A stretch of DNA of 64,000 nt. Origin: JAGNDO01 sp963704975 (GTDB lineage Bacteria; Chloroflexota; Anaerolineae; Caldilineales; Caldilineaceae). Positions 40,822 to 50,569 of this stretch are shown piece by piece (position 1 is the first letter of the stretch; each line of letters begins with the position of its first letter). Location of the stretch: NCBI GenBank assembly GCA_963704975.1, contig CAVPIK010000045.1, positions 62,001-126,000 of the forward strand, in the 5' to 3' direction. Both the position numbers and the translations under genes were made by a program. The notes under the pieces are model-generated. The model worked only from the letters and a program-made list of their open reading frames with translations, was not told where the DNA came from and made no database searches.

Positions 40822-41998
40822 ATGTCCGAGACGATCTATATGGACCATTCCGCCACCACGCCTGTGCGCCCGGAGGTGATGGCCGCCATGCGGCCCTATT
40901 TTAGCGAATTCTATGGCAACCCGTCCAGCATCCACCGGGTGGGGCGCAAAGCCCACGCTGGGTTGGACCAGGCCCGGCGCACCATCGCCCAGCTTTTGGG
41001 GGCCAAAGAGAGCGAGATCATCTTCAACTCCTGCGGCACAGAGGGGGACAACGCGGCCCTGCGGGGCATTGCCCTGGCCCGGCGCAAGGCGACCGGGGCC
41101 AACCGCATCATCACCCTGCCGATTGAACACAAGGCCGTGCTCTACACCGCCCTGGACCTGGCCGAAAACTACGGCTTCGAGATGGTGCTGGCCCCTGTGG
41201 ACGAAGCGGGAATGGTGGACGTGGCGGCCATCGAGCAAGCCCTGGGGGATGGGAGCGATGTGGCCGTGGTCAGCGTGATGGCGGCCAACAACGAAGTGGG
41301 GACGGTTCAGCCCATCGCCCAGATCGGCGCGCTGTGCCGAGAGGCTGGGCGTGCCCTTCCACACGGATGCGGTGCAGGCCGCGGGCAAGCTGAGCCTGGA
41401 TGTCAACGCCCTCAACGTGGACGCATTGGCCGTCAGCGCCCACAAATTCTATGGCCCCAAGGGGGTGGGCTTTCTCTATTTGCGCCAGGGCACGCCCTTT
41501 CAGTCCATGCAAACCGGGGCGGGCCACGAGTCCGACCGGCGGGCGGGGACGGAGAATGTGCCCCTGATCGTGGGCATGGCTGCGGCCCTGGCCTTGGTTG
41601 AAGCGGAAAGAGAAGCCGAAAACGCCCGCCTGCAAGTCCTGCGGGATCGGCTGATCGGCGGCGTTTTGGAGGAAATTGAAGGGGCGCACCTCACCGGCTC
41701 GGCCAGCGACCGGCTACCCAACCACGCCAGCTTCCTGATCGAAGGCGTCGAAGCCGAAGGCATTTTGATCGGGCTGGATCTGGCGGGGATTGCGGCCAGC
41801 AGCGGCAGCGCCTGCACCAACGCCTCCCAGCGGCCCAGCCATGTGTTGGAGGCATTGGGTGTGCCGCCGATGTTGGCTGCCGGGGGGCTGCGCCTCAGCC
41901 TGGGTCACAGCAGCACCCCAGCCCAGGTGGAGACGCTGTTGGTCGAACTGCCCCGCATTGTGCAACGCATCCGCGGCGCCCAGCCGCCCCGGAGTTAG
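40822..41998 (+). CDS. iscS: Cysteine desulfurase (NifS/IscS family)
   Basis: About 392 residues. IYMDHSATTPVRPEVMAAM start, FYGNPSSIHRVGRKA, FNSCGTEGDNAALRG, PIEHKAVL, the PLP-Lys motif SAHKFYGPKGVG, and the active Cys loop in SSGSACTNASQRPSHVL. One shift near 41345 (VPFHTDAVQAAGKL restored). The loop and the RRAGTENVP motif place it in the NifS/IscS-like class that supplies sulfur for Fe-S clusters or tRNA thiolation. No iscU/sufU partner is adjacent. Confidence 0.92.
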
Positions 41999-42004
41999 CC
42001 GCCC

Positions 42005-42485
42005 ATGTACAACGATCCCCTGCGCCCGCGCTGGCGGCGCTTTCTGCTTGTCGATCCGGTTGCCCTGATCTCTGGCCTGGCCCTGTTGGCCGCCTGGGGC
42101 TTGCTTCTGCCCACGGCCCACCTGGGTTATCTGCCCTTAGGCATTGGACAGATCACCTTCTCCCCCAGCGAACTCGTCCTCATGCGCCGTCTGGCCGGGA
42201 CTCTTCACCTTGGTTGGCCTGCCCCTCTGGCTGCTCAGGCTACGCTTCTTCCGGCAAGTCCTTGCCCATTCCTTGGAAAACTGGGGCGAAGTCACCCGCA
42301 TCGACACCTATTGGTGGGGACGCCGGGTGCAGTTTTACTACTTCTGCCAGGGGGCCAAGCTCCACGGCCAGAACTTCAGCCTGCGCACCCGGGCCGTCAT
42401 GAAGCTGGCCACGGCTGACCCGGTCCTGGTGGTCTTCGACCAGGTCGAGCCGGGGCGATCGTTGATGATGGATCTTTTTGTGTAG
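42005..42485 (+). CDS. Small membrane protein of unknown function
   Basis: Starts six bases after the desulfurase stop. About 160 residues with two hydrophobic segments (ALISGLALLAAWGLLLP; FTLVGLPLWLLRLRFF after a shift near 42203), then a soluble tail with WGRRVQFYYFCQGAKLHGQN. I do not recognise a family; the layout resembles two-helix membrane proteins with a beta-rich cytoplasmic or outer domain. It is in an operon with iscS. Confidence 0.55.
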
Positions 42486-42500
42486 GTTTCGAGGTGTCCC

Positions 42501-42770
42501 ATGACAGTGTTGACAGCCGATGAGTTGAGGACAAAAGGGGTATCGGGTATTGAACAGCGACTGCAAAACGAGCAGGAGGTGGTGATCACTGTACGCGGCA
42601 AGCCACGTTTTGTCGTCATGGAGATTGCCCGGTACAAAGATCTGCGGGAACGAGAGTTGGAAGTAGCTTGGGTTCAAACGCGAGAAGATATCGCCGCAGG
42701 ACGCTTCCGGCAGGAGGCTGTGGCAGATCACATCGCCAGAATTCAGACCGAGTTGAGCGACGATCTATAA
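42501..42770 (+). CDS. Phd/YefM-family antitoxin
   Basis: 89 residues. VLTADELRTKGVSGIEQRLQ and EVVITVRGKPRFVVMEIARY fit the Phd/YefM fold (DNA-binding, strand-helix-strand). The C-terminal tail RFRQEAVADHIARIQTELSD would bind a toxin. The stop is followed by only about 230 bases before the HNH gene on the other strand, without a recognisable RelE, Doc or PIN toxin, so it is an orphan antitoxin or its toxin is lost. Confidence 0.78.
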   Translation: MTVLTADELRTKGVSGIEQRLQNEQEVVITVRGKPRFVVMEIARYKDLRERELEVAWVQTREDIAAGRFRQEAVADHIARIQTELSDDL

Positions 42771-42863
42771 ACTGGTCTTCTTGGAGAGTTACAAGAAGAT
42801 CGTCCTCGTAAATATCGACGGACATGGGGAGCCATGTTAGATCCTCGTTACTCATCCGCAGAG

Positions 42864-42925
42864 CATCAAATCAAAAAGGAGGAGACCGAAATTGCCATTC
42901 CGGTCTCCTCCTTTTTGATTTGATG
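42864..42925. terminator. Perfect 25-base hairpin between convergent genes
   Basis: CATCAAATCAAAAAGGAGGA (with GACCG) is exactly complementary to CGGTCTCCTCCTTTTTGATT (with TGATG). A 12-base loop. It can terminate both the antitoxin and the HNH transcripts. Confidence 0.85.
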
Positions 42926-43005
42926 GGTCATACGCTTTCGAGCGGAGGGTGTATGCCTGCCAGGATCCAAATCGCCCTGGCCTGCGAAGGTGTTGATCAT
43001 CATCC

Positions 43006-43353
43006 TCAGCGCTTCGATGGTTGCGCTACGCTGTCAGTCCAGTAAATATTTCCATCTTCACTCCAGGCAAAGTGGTCTTTCCAACGCTGATTTCTTGGAC
43101 GAAAGAGAGGCGAGGGCAACCCTGTCAACGGATCTTCGCCTGTCGTCTGTGTGCCCTTGAACTCATTACACCGATAACACGCCAAGCAGAGATTGGCAGG
43201 TTCATTGCCACCTCCTGCGGACAAGGGCACGATATGATCAACGGCCATAGAAACGCCAGCAATGGCAGGGCTGCGACAGTAGCTGCACGCGTTGCCTGCT
43301 TCATCGGTCAGGCGGTGACGCAACTGTGGGGAAATCCGACGTCGGGGTACCAT
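43006..43353 (-). CDS. HNH endonuclease
   Basis: 115 residues. The zinc/HNH fold is clear: ACSYCRSPAIAGVSMAVDHI, VPLSAGGGNEPANLCLACYR and CNEFKGTQTT (Cys pairs, His-Asn-His-like positions). The C-terminus LFRPRNQRWKDHFAWSEDGN is typical of this small HNH group. Start ATG 43353 overlaps the stop of the upstream gene (TAATG), so the pair is coupled. Mobile-element or defence use is possible; the target is unknown. Confidence 0.88.
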   Translation of the reverse strand: MVPRRRISPQLRHRLTDEAGNACSYCRSPAIAGVSMAVDHIVPLSAGGGNEPANLCLACYRCNEFKGTQTTGEDPLTGLPSPLFRPRNQRWKDHFAWSEDGNIYWTDSVAQPSKR

Positions 43354-43772
43354 TACCCACCGTTGCCCAGAGGAACTTGCAAGGCATACCCTCGCCACTT
43401 GAGCAACGCCAATGCGTAGGAACGGCGCAACACAAAGACATCGGCTTGTTGACGTAGACGACTCAATTCATCACGTTCGATGTCACTCAGCTCGCCGCTT
43501 TGGTTACGGTTGAGCAATGCTTCATGGCGATCCCATTGTTCCGCGGGCACTTGTTCCTGAGCGATCTGCCAGAGCGTTGCACGATCCGCCCGTTGCAGCG
43601 TTTCGGCTTCTTGTTGCAAAGCAGGGGGAACATCAGTCAATGCCGGTGGGAGGTTGCCCTGAATAGTCTGTTCAATGACCTCTTCCACACTGCGATGCAT
43701 CGTATCGGCAGCCTGTTGCAGCCGCTGAAACATGGTTGGTGATAGTTCCACTGTTACGGATTGTGTAATCAT
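43353..43772 (-). CDS. Ribbon-helix-helix-like partner of the HNH nuclease
   Basis: 139 residues. The N-terminus SVTVELSPTMFQRLQQAADT, then HRSVEEVIEQTIQGNLPP, resembles a ribbon-helix-helix DNA-binding domain with an acidic, helical C-terminus (IERDELSRLRQQADVFVLRR). Coupled to the HNH gene by a four-base stop/start overlap. The pair looks like a regulator/antitoxin-like protein plus nuclease; whether it is a true toxin-antitoxin unit is not known. Intact. Confidence 0.65.
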   Translation of the reverse strand: MITQSVTVELSPTMFQRLQQAADTMHRSVEEVIEQTIQGNLPPALTDVPPALQQEAETLQRADRATLWQIAQEQVPAEQWDRHEALLNRNQSGELSDIERDELSRLRQQADVFVLRRSYALALLKWRGYALQVPLGNGG

Positions 43773-43872
43773 ATCGTAATACCTCCTCGCCAAATCGAAC
43801 ATTCATTTACACAGCCGATTATACCATGCCGGGAATCGACGATCAAACAAGTTTGAGGCACCCCGTAACACC

Positions 43873-43934
43873 TATCGGAGAGCAAAACAGGAGGCAACAC
43901 TCGTGAGTGTTGCCTCCTGTTTTGCTCTCCGATA
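43873..43934. terminator. Perfect 30-base hairpin downstream of sucD
   Basis: TATCGGAGAGCAAAACAGGA... (43873-43902) is fully complementary to the segment ending GCTCTCCGATA at 43934, with a 2-base loop. It lies 20 bases after the sucD stop on the minus strand. Confidence 0.85.
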
Positions 43935-43954
43935 AGTGTTGTTTGAGCCAAGCC

Positions 43955-44825
43955 CTACATCATCGCGGCGATCAGGTCAGCGATCTCGCCGGGGTGACGG
44001 GCGATGGCGACGCCGGCGGCTTTGAGGGCGTCGATCTTCTCGGCGGCGGTGCCTTCTCCGCCGGAGATGATGGCCCCGGCGTGGCCCATGCGCTTGCCCG
44101 GAGGCGCCGTCTGCCCGGCGATGAAGCCGACGACCGGCTTGGTCATGTGCTTGCCGATATATTCGGCAGCATTCTGCTCGTCCGTGCCGCCGATCTCACC
44201 CAGCATGACCACATGGGTCGTCTCCGGGTCAGCCTCGAAGAGCTTGAGGACATCCAAGAAGCTGGTGCCGTTGACCGGGTCGCCGCCGATGCCCACGACC
44301 GTGCTCTGGCCGATGCCCAGGGCGGAGAGGGCATAGACCGCCTCGTAGGTGAGGGTGCCGGAACGGCTGACCACGCCCACGCTGCCGGGCATGTGGATGT
44401 GGCCGGGCATGATGCCACATTTGGCCTGGCCCGGGGTGATGGCCCCAGGGCAGTTCGGCCCCAACAGCCGGGATTTCGTCGTGTCAACATAGGCCCGCAC
44501 CTTGACCATATCCAGGGCCGGGATGCCTTCGGTGATGCAGATGATGAACGTCAACCCCGGCGTCCGCGGCCTCCAGGATGGCCTCGGCGGCGAAACGGGC
44601 GGGGACGTAGATGATGCTGGTGTTGGCCCCGGCGATGTCCACGGCTTCCTTCACCGTGTCAAAGACCGGCACGTCGTCCAGCACGACCTGGCCGCCCTTG
44701 CCGGGGGTGACACCGGCCACCACATTGGTGCCGTATTCCTTCATCTGGGTGGCGTGGAAGAGACCTTCCCGCCCGGTGATGCCCTGCACCACCAACCGTG
44801 TGTCATTGCCGACTAAAATGCTCAT
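43955..44825 (-). CDS. sucD: Succinyl-CoA synthetase alpha subunit
   Basis: About 290 residues. CoA-binding Rossmann part (VVQGITGREGLFHATQMKEY, VVAGVTPGKGGQ), the ligase domain, and the phosphohistidine motif GKRMGHAGAIISGGEGTAA. One extra T near 44552 (restoring DVIICITEGIPALD). The start overlaps sucC by four bases. Makes GTP/ATP while converting succinyl-CoA to succinate in the TCA cycle. Confidence 0.95.
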
Positions 44826-45965
44826 GAAATCTCTCCTTTGGCAGCGGCAACGGCCTTTTCGGCGGCGTCGGCCAGGGTGGTGGCGGTGATCAGGTCGGCG
44901 TCAGCCAGCAACGCACGCCCTTCCTCTTCGTTGGTGCCCACCAGGCGCACCACAAAAGGTACCTGCACATTCAGGGTGTTGATGGCCTCGATGACACCCT
45001 TGGCCACCTCGTCGCAGCGGGTGATGCCGCCGAAAATGTTGATCAGCACGGCCTTCACCCGGGTGTCGGCCAGGATGATGCGCAGGGCTGCGGTCACCCG
45101 CTCGGCTGTGGCGCCGCCGCCGATGTCCAGGAAGTTGGCCGGGCTGCCGCCATAGAGCTTGACGATGTCCATGGTCGCCATGGCCAATCCGGCCCCGTTG
45201 ACCATGCAGCCAATCTCGCCGTCCAGGTTGATGTAGGTCAGAGTCGTTATGTCGAGCTTCTCGCTCGGAGTCCATCTCTTCGTCCGCATCCCGCATCTCG
45301 GCCAGGTTGGGATGGCGATAGAGACCACTGTCGTCCAGGACGATCTTGCCGTCCACGGCCACCAGTTTGTTGCTGCCGTCGATGACCAAAGGATTGATCT
45401 CGGCCAGATTGGCGTCGGTGTCGATGTAGGCGTTGTACAGCCCAGCGGCGATCTTGGCGAAAGCTCGCCAATGCTCCTTGGGCAGGTCAATGCCTTTGGC
45501 CAATTGATTGGCCTGATAGCCTTTGAAGCCCAGGAAGGGGTCCACCCGCACGGTGATAATCTTCTCCGGGGTCTCGGCGGCCACCTGTTCGATCTCCACA
45601 CCGCCCTCGCTGCTGGCCATGATCACCACCCGGCGGGCGGCTCGGTCCAGCACCGCGCCCAGGTAGATCTCCTTGCGGATGTCGGATGCCTCGTCCACCA
45701 GCACCTTCTTGACGGTCAGCCCCTTGATGTCCATGCCCAAAATGGTCTTGGCAATGCGCTCGGCCTCTTCCGGGGTCTTGGCCACCTTGATGCCACCGGC
45801 CTTGCCTCGTCCGCCGACCAGCACCTGGCTTTTGATCACGACCGGACCGCCCAAATTCTTGGCGATCTGGCGCACATCGGCTGCGGTGTCAGCCACATCG
45901 CCCTTGGGGATGGGAATCCCGTAGGTAGCGAAGATGCGCTTCGATTGATATTCCTGAAGTTTCAA
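44822..45965 (-). CDS. sucC: Succinyl-CoA synthetase beta subunit
   Basis: About 381 residues. ATP-grasp start LQEYQSKRIFATYGIPIPKG, GGPVVIKSQVLVGGRGKAGG, NLAEINPLVIDG, then the C-terminal GEIGCMVNGAGLAMATMDIV and INIFGGITRCDEVAKGVIEA. One extra G near 45270 shifts the middle. It is upstream of sucD with an ATGA overlap and is transcribed from the promoter at 46081-46109. The alpha-beta complex is cytoplasmic. Confidence 0.95.
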
Positions 45966-46080
45966 ATGACGCCTCCTTTGGAGCAGTTAGGTCCAGCAGT
46001 GGACCGGGAATAGGAGATTAAAAAATAGGGGAAACGAGATTGATCGGATCAATTGTACTAAAATGCACAAGCATGAATGG

Positions 46081-46109
46081 ATTATAGTTCGGGGCGGGGG
46101 GAATGACAA
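46081..46109 (-). promoter_or_regulatory. Sigma70-type promoter of sucCD
   Basis: On the minus strand, -35 TTGTCA (46109-46104), exact 17-base spacer, perfect -10 TATAAT (46086-46081). Gives a 5' leader of about 110 bases. Confidence 0.75.
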
Positions 46110-46138
46110 ATATGCGGGGGAACAGCGGACAACAAATA

Positions 46139-46214
46139 GAACGCGGATGGCGCTGATTTGACGGATAAAAACGGATTTTTCTTTGCGTATTAGAGAAAAA
46201 TCCGCATTATCAGC
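46139..46214. repeat. Palindromic intergenic repeat (AATCCGC type)
   Basis: AACGCGGATGGCGCTGATTT and ACGGATTTTT are mirrored by AAAAATCCGCATTATCAGCG. Related to 5225-5302 and to one-armed sequence at 57585-57630. It sits between the sucC promoter region and the methyltransferase stop. Confidence 0.7.
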
Positions 46215-46218
46215 GTAT

Positions 46219-46813
46219 CTATTTTTTCCCCACCACCAGGCGGATGCTGTCAAACGCGCCAAATTCTCGGCGGGCCACCACGGTCAGCCCGGCCCGGCGC
46301 ATGAGCGACGGCTTCGTCCCGCATCTGATCGCCGAACAATTCCCATGCTTGGCCAAGGCCACGGCCACCAAGTTGCCGCTGGCCGGAATGCCCGCGTCCA
46401 CCAGGGCCAGAAGACCGCCGGGCCGCAAGACACGGGTCATTTCGGACATGGCCCCGGCCCCATCCGGGATGGCGCTGAAGGCGAAAGTGGTGACGATACA
46501 GTCCACACAGGCGTCGGCCAGAGGAATACGGGTGGCGTCGCCGTTGATCAAGTTGACCGGCATGCGCTTCGGCGCGAAGCCGGGCCTGGGTTTCGGCCAA
46601 CATGCCCGGCGACAAGTCCAGCCCGATCACCGCTTCTCCGCGCAGGGCCAACTGCTCCAACAGCACCCCCGGCCCCGGTCCAATCTCCAAGATCACCGAG
46701 TTCAGCATCACCCAGGGCAGGACCGCCTCGGTGTAGCGTCGCCACACGGGGAGGAGGGCTTGGCCCTGGGCGTAGACTGGGGCGATGGTGTTGTAAAAGG
46801 CGGTAACATTCAC
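46219..46813 (-). CDS. Class I SAM-dependent methyltransferase
   Basis: About 197 residues. FYNTIAPVYAQGQALLPVWR, then the SAM motif VILEIGPGPGVLLEQLALRG, VIGLDLSPGM, MPVNLINGDATRIPLADACV and VLRPGGLLALVDAG. Typical of UbiE/phospholipid-type methyltransferases; the substrate cannot be named. Shifts near 46565 and 46325. The start overlaps the USP stop by four bases (ATGA); third gene of the chr-usp operon. Confidence 0.82.
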
Positions 46814-47691
46814 GGTTTTTCTCCGGTTGCGGTGGGATCAGCCCGGGCCACAAGGACGGGGATGCCCGCCTGGCGCACAATGGATTGGCTGATGCCGCCC
46901 AAAAGATGGGTCAGGCTGCCGGCGGAATGGTGGGAACCGATCACCGCCAAGTCGTAGGGGGTGGCCCGGGTTTCGGCCAGGATCTGATGCAAGGGGCTGC
47001 CCCGGCGCAGTCGAGGGACGACCGTCACGCCCTGATCTTCCAACAAGCTGATGGCTTGACGAAAATTCTGGGCAAAGAGGCTCTCGCTGACCAGAAAATC
47101 CCGCATGTTGGTGGGTTCGGCCAAGGCCTCCGGGGTGTGCTGGTTGGGGTAGACCGTGTGCAACAGGGTGACTTTGGCCCCATAGGCCTGGGCGATCAGC
47201 CCGGCCATTTCCACAGTCCGCTGGCTGTAGCTGAGGGCACCGATGGCCAATAAAATGTGATGAATGGTGGTCGGCGCGGTGGGCGGCACGAAGAGCACCG
47301 AGTCATTTAGGGCGTCCAGGAGATCGAGGGCCAGGGGGCCAAGCAGACGCTTCAAGATATTCTTGCGGCCCAACCCGCCTACCACAACCAGCCGAGGTCC
47401 GTTTTCGGCCCCCAAGTTGCGAACCGCGTGGACCGGTGCATCGGTTTCCACGGTCACCTCAACGTCCAGACCTGCGGCGGAGAGATCCTCCCGCAGCCGC
47501 TTCAACTTTGGAATAATCGTTGCTTTTTCCGTTGCCGACGAAGCCAGGCCCAAAAGCCGGACCCGGCTATGCAGATGTCGGGCCAGATCCCCGGCCAACT
47601 GCTCTTGGGCCTGATTTTGGTCGCTGGCGTGGACGAGGATGATCAGTTCAGGCACAGGCCCCCAGGTTGGATTTGGCAATGAAGTAGTCAT
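46810..47691 (-). CDS. Tandem universal stress protein
   Basis: 293 residues with two USP-like halves. The first ends in VVVGGLGRKNILKRLLGPLA; the second has IHHILLAIGALSYSQRTVEM and ends LAVIGSHHSAGSLTHLLGGI with VPVLVARAD-like strands (IPVLVARADP). The second half keeps a nucleotide-binding glycine pattern. Overlaps both neighbours by ATGA. Intact. A cytoplasmic stress or signalling role is likely. Confidence 0.82.
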   Translation of the reverse strand: MTTSLPNPTWGPVPELIILVHASDQNQAQEQLAGDLARHLHSRVRLLGLASSATEKATIIPKLKRLREDLSAAGLDVEVTVETDAPVHAVRNLGAENGPRLVVVGGLGRKNILKRLLGPLALDLLDALNDSVLFVPPTAPTTIHHILLAIGALSYSQRTVEMAGLIAQAYGAKVTLLHTVYPNQHTPEALAEPTNMRDFLVSESLFAQNFRQAISLLEDQGVTVVPRLRRGSPLHQILAETRATPYDLAVIGSHHSAGSLTHLLGGISQSIVRQAGIPVLVARADPTATGEKP

Positions 47692-48209
47692 CGGAAGAGG
47701 AGTATCCCTGCCAGACCGGCGGCAATCAAGACTATCACCGGGGACGCCTTCAACAACATGGCCCCCAGGCTGACCACGGCAATGGCCAGACCGATCCAGT
47801 TGCCCGGAATGTCATCCTTCATCAGATCGAAGGCGATCATCACCATCATGGCGGCCAGGGCCGGGGTGACCCCCTGCACAAAGCCGCTCACCCACTGCTC
47901 GCCCCGCACCCGGGTCATGATCATGGCCACGATGAACATGATCACCGTGGGGGGCAGGATGGCGGCGGTGGTCGCCACCACGGCCCCCTTCCACCCGGCG
48001 GCGTTGTGGCCCACAAAGACGGCCAGTTGCAGGGCATCCGAACCGGGCAGGATGCGGGAGAAGCTGGCCACCTCCACAAACTGCTCTTCGGTGATCAGCT
48101 TGGGCACGGTCTGCTGGTAGACGATCCCCAGGGAGGCCGGGCCGGAGGGGGAGAGAATATTTACTTTTAGAAAGATCAGAAAAAGCTCCCAAAGCCTTTG
48201 CCATTCCAT
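47688..48209 (-). CDS. chrA: Chromate transporter (single CHR domain)
   Basis: 173 residues, six hydrophobic helices. WELFLIFLKVNILSPSGPAS, QTVPKLITEEQFVEVASFSR and ILPGSDALQLAVFVGH are the N-terminal CHR motif. It is the short, single-domain form, which usually works as a pair with a second CHR protein; no second one is seen here. Start ATG 48209; the frame open upstream is not expected to code. Coupled to USP by ATGA. Confidence 0.88.
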   Translation of the reverse strand: MEWQRLWELFLIFLKVNILSPSGPASLGIVYQQTVPKLITEEQFVEVASFSRILPGSDALQLAVFVGHNAAGWKGAVVATTAAILPPTVIMFIVAMIMTRVRGEQWVSGFVQGVTPALAAMMVMIAFDLMKDDIPGNWIGLAIAVVSLGAMLLKASPVIVLIAAGLAGILLFR

Positions 48210-48352
48210 ACAGGTTGACCCTTTCCAAGAAAGAGAAGGAACGCCAAAAAGCAAAAGCCCCCACCATCATGGCTGATGCTGAGGAACTTGTGCGAAGAGA
48301 CCTGAGTGAATGATACACCAAAGGCTAGATTTTAACAGATCGTTCAAACGAA

Positions 48353-49848
48353 TTATGTGCCGGAGAAGAAGTTGGCGACAGCCTGTGAGCGGGCGGCATG
48401 GGCATGGGTCAAGCGATCCAGAGCGGCATCCCGCCAGGCTGCGTCCGTCGCCAAGTTCTGAGTCAAATCAGCCAAGACCGCACCCGTCGCAACTGGGGCC
48501 ACCCCGCCCAATCCCTTGCGGGCGGAGACAAAGGCCACTGGGTCCAAAGCAGCGGCGAACTGGTCGGCGTTGAAGTCGATCTCCCGGCCCAGCACGGTCT
48601 GCATCGCGGCCTGGAGCATGGGGAAGTCCAACTCCGTGCTGCCCTTGCCCGCGGCCACGGCGGACTTGACCAACGTGGAGACGATCTTGTGGGCCGTGCG
48701 GAAGGGCAGACCGGCTTCCCGCACCAGGGCGTCGGCCAGTTCTGTGGCCGTGGTGAAGCCTTCCCCGGCCCGCTGGCGCAGGTGGTCCTCGTTCAGCGTC
48801 AAAGTCTCGAAGACCGAAGTGTAGAGCTGCACGCAGTCCCGCATGGTGTGGAGGGCGGCATAGATGGGGGGCAGAATCTCGTCCTCGATGTCCTGGGTGT
48901 CGCCGTAGGGGATGCTGTGGCACTGGGTGACCACGGTCTGGGCATAGCCCACGGCCCGGCTGAGGCGGGCGCGCAGATGTTCCAGCACCACCGGGTTGCG
49001 CTTCTGGGGCATGATGGAGCTGATCTGGATAAAGCTGTCGTGGATGTGCAGCGCGCCCGACTCCTGGGTGGCCAGGAAGAGCAGATCCTTGGTCACCCGG
49101 CCCAGGCCGATGGCCAGGGATTGCACGGCAAAGGCCGTGTCGGTCAGGTGATCCCCGGCCCCGATGCAGTGCTGGGTGCTGGGGATCACGCTGTCGTAGC
49201 CCAGCAGATCGGCCACCCGGCCCCGGTCAATGTCAAAGCCCGTGCCGGTGAAGGCCGCCGCGCCCAAGGGGGATTCGTTCATGTTGGCGTAGGCCTGGGC
49301 CACGCGAGTGGTGTCCTTGGCCAGAAAGCTCAACACGCCCGGCCAGATAGTGGGCAAAGGTGATGGGCTGGGCCGGCTGGGTGTGGGTATAGCCGGGCAT
49401 GATGGTCTCGGTGTGGGCCGCGGCCAAGTCGAGGACGGCTTGGCGCAGGGCCAGCAGATCCGAGTGCAGATCCAAAATCGTCAGGCGCAGGGCCTGCCGG
49501 GCCAGGGCGTGGCCCAGATCGTTGCGGCTGCGGGCCAGTTGCAGATTGCCCCCAAAGTCCGGCCCCGTGCGCTGGATGATGGCGGTCTCCATGCGGAAGA
49601 AGAGATCCTCCACGCCGGGCTGATAGGCCAGGGCGTCGGGACCATCCGCCCGGATTTCGGCCACGGCTTCGCAGAATGGCCTTGGCGTTCTCGGCAGAAA
49701 TGATGCCCGCCTCGGCCAGCATGACCGTGTGGGCCTCGTGGGCGTCGGTCATGGGGCCAAAGAGATAGGCTTGGGCATCATCGTAGGCGGGGATCAGGAC
49801 GGTACGGCTGTAGAGGGGGTGTGGGAAGGTCGTGGGGATGATACTCAT
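48353..49848 (-). CDS. argH: Argininosuccinate lyase
   Basis: About 498 residues. The fumarase-superfamily signature SSIMPQKRNPVVLEHLRARL, plus NLQLARSRNDLGHALARQAL, MPGYTHTQPAQPITFAHYLA and FIQISSIMPQK. The ArgH-like middle (STQHCIGAGDHLTDTAFAVQ) is longer than classic enterobacterial ArgH. Two shifts (about 49672 and 49345). No other arginine gene is nearby. The neighbouring sugar ABC operon makes a lyase for another substrate possible, but the motifs are those of ArgH. Start ATG 49848. Confidence 0.82.
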
Positions 49849-49903
49849 TTCATGGGTGAGCCAGGCTGGTACATGGGAATAAGGTGATCCGACCACCCAT
49901 GCG

Positions 49904-50265
49904 CTAAACTCGGTTCGGCGCAATGTCACTGGCGGCAACATCCAAGATCAGATCGCTAACTTGTTCATTGACCGATGCGTCGAATCTCGTAGCCGTTCAG
50001 AAGCAAGAAAGTTTCACATGCGCTGCATGGCCAATGCGTTTGTTGCCATCCAGAAAGGCATGGCTTGTTAATCAGATGAAAAGTATATTGCGCCGCTTTT
50101 TCGGCCAGGGTGGGTAGCGATCCTCCTCGAAAGGAAGCAAAGGGTTGGCGCCAAAGCGGATTCAATTCCACCCATTTCCCGAATGCCGGGGGAGCCGCCG
50201 GATTGGGTCCATGAGATCATGTGAATACAGATCCAATACGTTCAATTCAGATATAGGGCGCTCAT
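49904..50265 (-). pseudogene. Doc-family (Fic fold) toxin, frame-shifted
   Basis: Reading across three shifts gives a compact Doc protein of about 120 residues: LDLYSHDLM, SGGSPGIREMGGIESALA, LPTLAEKAAQYTFHLINK, then the Fic/Doc motif HAFLDGNKRIGHAA and FLLLNGYEI with a C-terminal NEQVSDLILDVAASDIAP. Doc toxins phosphorylate EF-Tu and halt translation. Candidate start ATG 50265. Shifts near 50215, 50110 and 50065, with another near 50000, so it is either heavily error-ridden or dead. It follows a small possible antitoxin gene. Confidence 0.7.
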
Positions 50266-50497
50266 CAGGCCAGTGCCTGTACAACTCAGCGTCCGTTGCG
50301 CAGAATAATCGGTCAATAATGGCCTGATCGATTCGAGGATCGATGGCCTCAAGAGCAGTTCTTGAAGCCCGAGTAGCGATCGTCATCCACGGCGATGTCG
50401 AATCGTAGCGATACAATACCCGTTGCTTCCAAATCCCTTGGGGTAGCATCAATGCATCGGTAAGGGTGATCGTGCATGCGTGGTCATGGGATTTCAC
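50262..50497 (-). CDS. Small protein upstream of doc (possible antitoxin)
   Basis: About 78 residues up to the overlap with doc: ALMLPQGIWKQRVLYRYDST, SRTALEAIDPRIDQAIIDRL, CATDAELYRHWPDE. The frame continues into doc without a stop, probably because of a base error near the junction. Position and size suggest the antitoxin of a doc module, but no Phd/AbrB motif is clear. Not recognised by sequence. Confidence 0.4.
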
Positions 50498-50569
50498 ACC
50501 TCCATTTGAACAATTCGACAGCTGACGATTCAGACTGCCCCTATTCTACCACAATCCCTCTCCCCCACG

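Noticed and set aside
42616..42855. Minus-strand 79-residue frame opposite the antitoxin as its toxin
   Set aside because: It overlaps the antitoxin gene antisense and has no toxin motif.
47812..48321. Longer start for the chromate transporter region
   Set aside because: Upstream residues lack membrane or family features; ATG 48209 begins the CHR domain correctly.
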